The translations under genes were made by a program, and so were the position numbers. The notes under the pieces were generated by a model. It searched no databases, was not told the origin of the DNA, and saw nothing but the letters and a program-made list of their open reading frames with translations. From CAZVEE01 sp964625525 (GTDB taxonomy: Bacteria > Pseudomonadota > Alphaproteobacteria > JAJFIK01), in assembly GCA_964625525.1 (NCBI GenBank), contig CAZVEE010000118.1, forward strand, positions 1 through 8,020: a DNA stretch of 8,020 nucleotides, in the 5' to 3' direction. How positions within the stretch are numbered: position 1 is the stretch's first letter; every line of letters begins with the position of its first letter. Shown in pieces: positions 6,520 through 8,020 of the stretch.

Positions 6520-6525
6520 AGTATA
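6520..6525 (-). promoter_or_regulatory. Extended -10 promoter element for the DUF3667 gene
   Basis: Read on the minus strand, this is TGC-TATACT: a TATAAT-like hexamer with five of six matches and the upstream TGn of an extended -10 element. It lies about 45 bases before the ATG at 6475. No good -35 box is found 16-18 bases upstream, which extended -10 promoters can tolerate. It sits 17 bases past the creatininase stop, so the DUF3667 gene probably has its own promoter. Confidence 0.5.
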
Positions 6526-6541
6526 GCAGGACCGGGCGGGA

Positions 6542-7294
6542 TCAGGATTCGAGGAAGGCGCGGTACTCCGGGATGAGCCCCTCTGCCGCCATGGAGACGA
6601 GGCGCTGGCCATCGGCTGCGTTCGCACCGCTCGGATCCGAGCCAATCCGCCCATCCGGAAAGCGGGCCCGATAATCTGCCGCCCCACGGATCGGACCAAA
6701 GGGCGCGGTCTTGGGCGTCATGGGCGGTGCCGTCCGTTTGATGCGGTCTTCAGCGTCTTGGTACGCATAGTACGTCACGGCGACTTCCGCGGGCGTCGCG
6801 TGGCTGCCCAGCCCGTGGGGGTAGAGACGTCGGCACTCCGCCATAATGCCGGGCAGCTCCCACCAATTTCGCCGGGTCAGAACCACGGGGCTGTCCGTGC
6901 CCGCAAGGCTGCCTTGTGCGTAAATCTCGCTAAAGGCGGCGTCCATGGTGGCGGCGTTGCCGCCGTGGCCGTTCAGAAAATAAAGGTGCGTGAAACCATG
7001 GCGCGTGAGGGAGGTCACCCAGTCCGTGAGCGCCGCAATCATCGTGGACGGGCGCAAGGTGATGGTTCCGGGGAACGCCAAATGGTGCTGCGCCATGCCA
7101 ACCGCGAAGGTCGGAGCGACCAAAATGTCGCCGTCCTTAGCCGCTTCATCGGCAATCACTTCAGGGCAGATCGCATCGGTGCCGAGCAGGCCGTTGGGCC
7201 CATGCTGTTCGGTGGAGCCGATGGGGATGATCAAGCCCTTTGACGTCTCCAGATAGCGTTCGACCTCCATCCAGGTCATTTGGCTAAGGCGCAT
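6542..7294 (-). CDS. Creatininase family metal-dependent amidohydrolase
   Basis: A 250-residue member of the creatininase/creatinine amidohydrolase family, which uses two divalent metals to open cyclic or linear amides. Relatives include formamide hydrolases of flavin and deazaflavin synthesis and the peptidase MftE. Motifs: IPIGSTEQHGPNGLLGTDA (23-41), with the expected ligands Glu29, His31 and Asp40; MAQHHLAFPGTITL (67-80); FLNGHGGN (106-113, ligand His110); and SHATPAEVAVT (164-174, Glu170). The HGGN form replaces the HYEN of true creatininase, so creatinine is an unlikely substrate. The frame is open upstream to a TTG at 7420, which would add 42 basic residues. I chose ATG 7294 because it has GCGGAG 6 bases upstream and gives the family length. 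It is followed 66 bases downstream by the DUF3667 gene on the same strand and is divergent from the symporter gene. Substrate unknown. Confidence 0.88.
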   Translation of the reverse strand: MRLSQMTWMEVERYLETSKGLIIPIGSTEQHGPNGLLGTDAICPEVIADEAAKDGDILVAPTFAVGMAQHHLAFPGTITLRPSTMIAALTDWVTSLTRHGFTHLYFLNGHGGNAATMDAAFSEIYAQGSLAGTDSPVVLTRRNWWELPGIMAECRRLYPHGLGSHATPAEVAVTYYAYQDAEDRIKRTAPPMTPKTAPFGPIRGAADYRARFPDGRIGSDPSGANAADGQRLVSMAAEGLIPEYRAFLES

Positions 7295-7300
7295 GGCAGT

Positions 7301-7306
7301 CTCCGC
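7301..7306 (-). promoter_or_regulatory. Ribosome binding site deciding the creatininase start
   Basis: On the minus strand GCGGAG ends 6 bases before ATG 7294. The upstream TTG at 7420 has no comparable site, so this sequence is what favours the shorter protein. Confidence 0.55.
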
Positions 7307-7497
7307 GAAAGCCCGGCTGCCCTCCCGAAAACGTGATCTTAGCCAGCGGGATGAGAGGTGGGCACGGGCGTGGGGGCTCATGAAGCGCGCCATGCTGCCC
7401 CAAGGGAAAGGGCTGCTCAAGCCGTTCCGCCGTGCCGGAGGCGCGGCAACACGTCCACTCTTCTTACGATAAGTCCCTAGGTCCTTGGTATTGGATT

Positions 7498-7511
7498 TTG
7501 ATCTGCGTCAA
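7498..7511. promoter_or_regulatory. FNR/Anr/FixK-type binding site
   Basis: TTGATCTGCGTCAA matches the TTGA-N6-TCAA dyad bound by the FNR/FixK/Anr family, differing from the full TTGAT-N4-ATCAA consensus at one base. These regulators respond to low oxygen (FNR, Anr) or are driven by FixLJ (FixK). The box lies 229 bases before the DUF4212 start and 203 bases before the creatininase start. The dyad is nearly symmetric and could serve either direction, but the promoter-like element next to it points to the symporter. Confidence 0.65.
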
Positions 7512-7521
7512 AGCGTAGGCC

Positions 7522-7537
7522 TGGCCGGCAGTTTGCA
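7522..7537 (+). promoter_or_regulatory. Sigma-54-like -24/-12 promoter
   Basis: TGGCCGGCAGTTTGCA fits the RpoN consensus TGGCACG-N4-TTGCA at 10 of 12 fixed positions, with the essential GG (7523-7524) and GC (7535-7536) exactly 10 bases apart. Transcription would begin near 7548, giving a leader of about 180 bases before the symporter small subunit. The first half overlaps one copy of TAGGCCTG. A sigma-54 promoter needs an enhancer-binding activator, and I cannot see its site with certainty. Confidence 0.45.
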
Positions 7538-7713
7538 CTGGACAGATCAATAGGCCTGCGTGAGATTTAAGAGTGAAGGCTGCCCCATTATACCAGCTAA
7601 CAGCTTAGTCACACAGGTAAAAGTAGCAAGAGTACGACGCAAATCAACGCTACTCGAGATGGGCTGAACCTGGAGGTCGGGGACAGACTTTGCCTTCATC
7701 TCAAACTATGCGC

Positions 7714-7720
7714 AGGGAGG
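7714..7720 (+). promoter_or_regulatory. Ribosome binding site of the DUF4212 gene
   Basis: AGGGAGG ends 6 bases before ATG 7727. It is a strong site at ideal spacing and fixes the start of the small symporter subunit. Confidence 0.7.
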
Positions 7721-7726
7721 GACCGC

Positions 7727-8008
7727 ATGGCTGAAGAGACAAGACTACAAACTGACGATTCGCACCATTCGAACTACTGGAATGCAAACGTCAGATTGCT
7801 GTTTATACTGCTTGGGATTTGGGGATTTGTGGGGTTTGTCCTGTCGATCATTTTGGTCGATGTGCTGGATAACATCCAATTCTTTGGCTTCAAGCTCGGC
7901 TTCTGGTTTGCCCAGCAGGGCTCTATTTATGTCTTTGTCATCCTCATCTTCGTCTACGCCTTTGTGATGCATCGCATCGACCGGCGTTTCGGCGTTGATG
8001 ACGATTGA
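7727..8008 (+). CDS. DUF4212: small subunit of a sodium:solute symporter
   Basis: A 93-residue membrane protein of the DUF4212 family, the small partner of acetate-permease-like sodium:solute symporters (the VC_2705 type). The signature is very clear: HHSNYWNANVRLLFILLGIWGFVGF (about 13-37), then GFKLGFWFAQQGSIYVFVILIFVYAFVMHRID (54-85). There are two membrane helices, about 22-45 and 61-82. The FWFAQQGS stretch and the ending RIDRRFGVDDD are typical. The transported substrate is probably a short carboxylate such as acetate, by family inference. The final bases TGATG overlap a possible next ATG at 8008, and a GGGGGGGA run at 8013-8020 looks like a ribosome site for a gene just outside the window. 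The large symporter subunit is expected there. Start fixed by a strong AGGGAGG. Confidence 0.93.
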   Translation: MAEETRLQTDDSHHSNYWNANVRLLFILLGIWGFVGFVLSIILVDVLDNIQFFGFKLGFWFAQQGSIYVFVILIFVYAFVMHRIDRRFGVDDD

Positions 8009-8012
8009 TGCC

Positions 8013-8020
8013 GGGGGGGA
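8013..8020 (+). promoter_or_regulatory. Possible ribosome site of the next gene at the window edge
   Basis: A GGGGGGGA run begins four bases after the DUF4212 stop and ends at the window edge. It could be the Shine-Dalgarno sequence of the symporter large subunit, which normally follows DUF4212 directly. The gene itself cannot be seen here. Confidence 0.35.

Larger units (their letters stand above)
7295..7726. other. Divergent intergenic region, creatininase to symporter
   Basis: About 430 bases without a supported gene. The first 126 bases could code for an N-terminal extension of the creatininase. The rest is less GC-rich than the neighbouring genes. It contains the FNR-type box and the sigma-54-like element listed separately, an 8-mer TAGGCCTG repeated at 7516-7523 and 7551-7558, and a loose dyad AGTAGC (7622-7627) / GCTACT (7649-7654) in the likely leader of the symporter gene. 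The leader would be about 180 bases, long enough for RNA-level control, but I recognise no riboswitch. Confidence 0.5.

Noticed and set aside
5816..6526. Plus-strand open frame of 236 codons opposite the 5' part of the DUF3667 gene
   Set aside because: No recognisable domain, odd composition rich in His and Gly, and fully covered by a gene with zinc-ribbon and membrane motifs on the minus strand.
7537..7550. Second FNR-type site around ATCAA at 7546-7550
   Set aside because: Only one half-site is present; the partner half reads ACTGG and does not match TTGAT.

Overview
The window looks like chromosomal DNA from a GC-rich alphaproteobacterium, possibly a Rhodospirillales-like or related marine lineage. 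This rests on the gene order rph-rdgB-hemW, which is common in Alphaproteobacteria, on the high GC content, and on the mix of NnrU, YbaN/DUF454 and DUF3667 membrane proteins. The species cannot be named from the sequence. There are nine protein genes, two of them incomplete or next to a window edge. I see no RNA genes, insertion sequences, prophage genes or CRISPR arrays.

Left part (1-2374): a tightly overlapping plus-strand operon. It holds the 3' part of rph (RNase PH, tRNA 3'-end trimming), rdgB (cleanup of non-canonical purine NTPs) and hemW (radical-SAM heme chaperone). The overlaps are 8 and 17 bases, so translational coupling is likely. Next, still on the plus strand, come a small VOC/glyoxalase-fold protein (2483-2875) and a 107-residue orphan two-helix membrane protein with a GTG start (2914-3237).

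Middle part (3424-6475): a divergent pair of membrane proteins, YbaN/DUF454 (minus) and NnrU family (plus), shares a 131-base intergenic region. A long minus-strand gene for a DUF3667-type protein converges on nnrU. That protein has a zinc ribbon, five predicted membrane segments and an unusual long Pro/Ser/Thr and acidic linker with a degenerate 18-bp (six-residue) tandem repeat. A good extended -10 promoter element lies just upstream of it.

Right part (6542-8020): a creatininase-family metal-dependent amidohydrolase (minus) is divergent from a DUF4212 gene, the small subunit of a two-component sodium:solute symporter (plus). Its large-subunit partner should begin at or just beyond the window end. 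The intergenic region between them is the most interesting non-coding stretch. It has a near-perfect FNR/FixK-type box (TTGAT-N4-GTCAA at 7498-7511) followed 10 bases later by a good sigma-54-like -24/-12 element (7522-7537). This suggests control of carboxylate uptake by oxygen and perhaps by nitrogen or carbon status.

The genes are mainly housekeeping and small membrane proteins. I found no convincing new multi-gene system. The best leads are the regulatory region of the symporter and the repeat-bearing DUF3667 protein.
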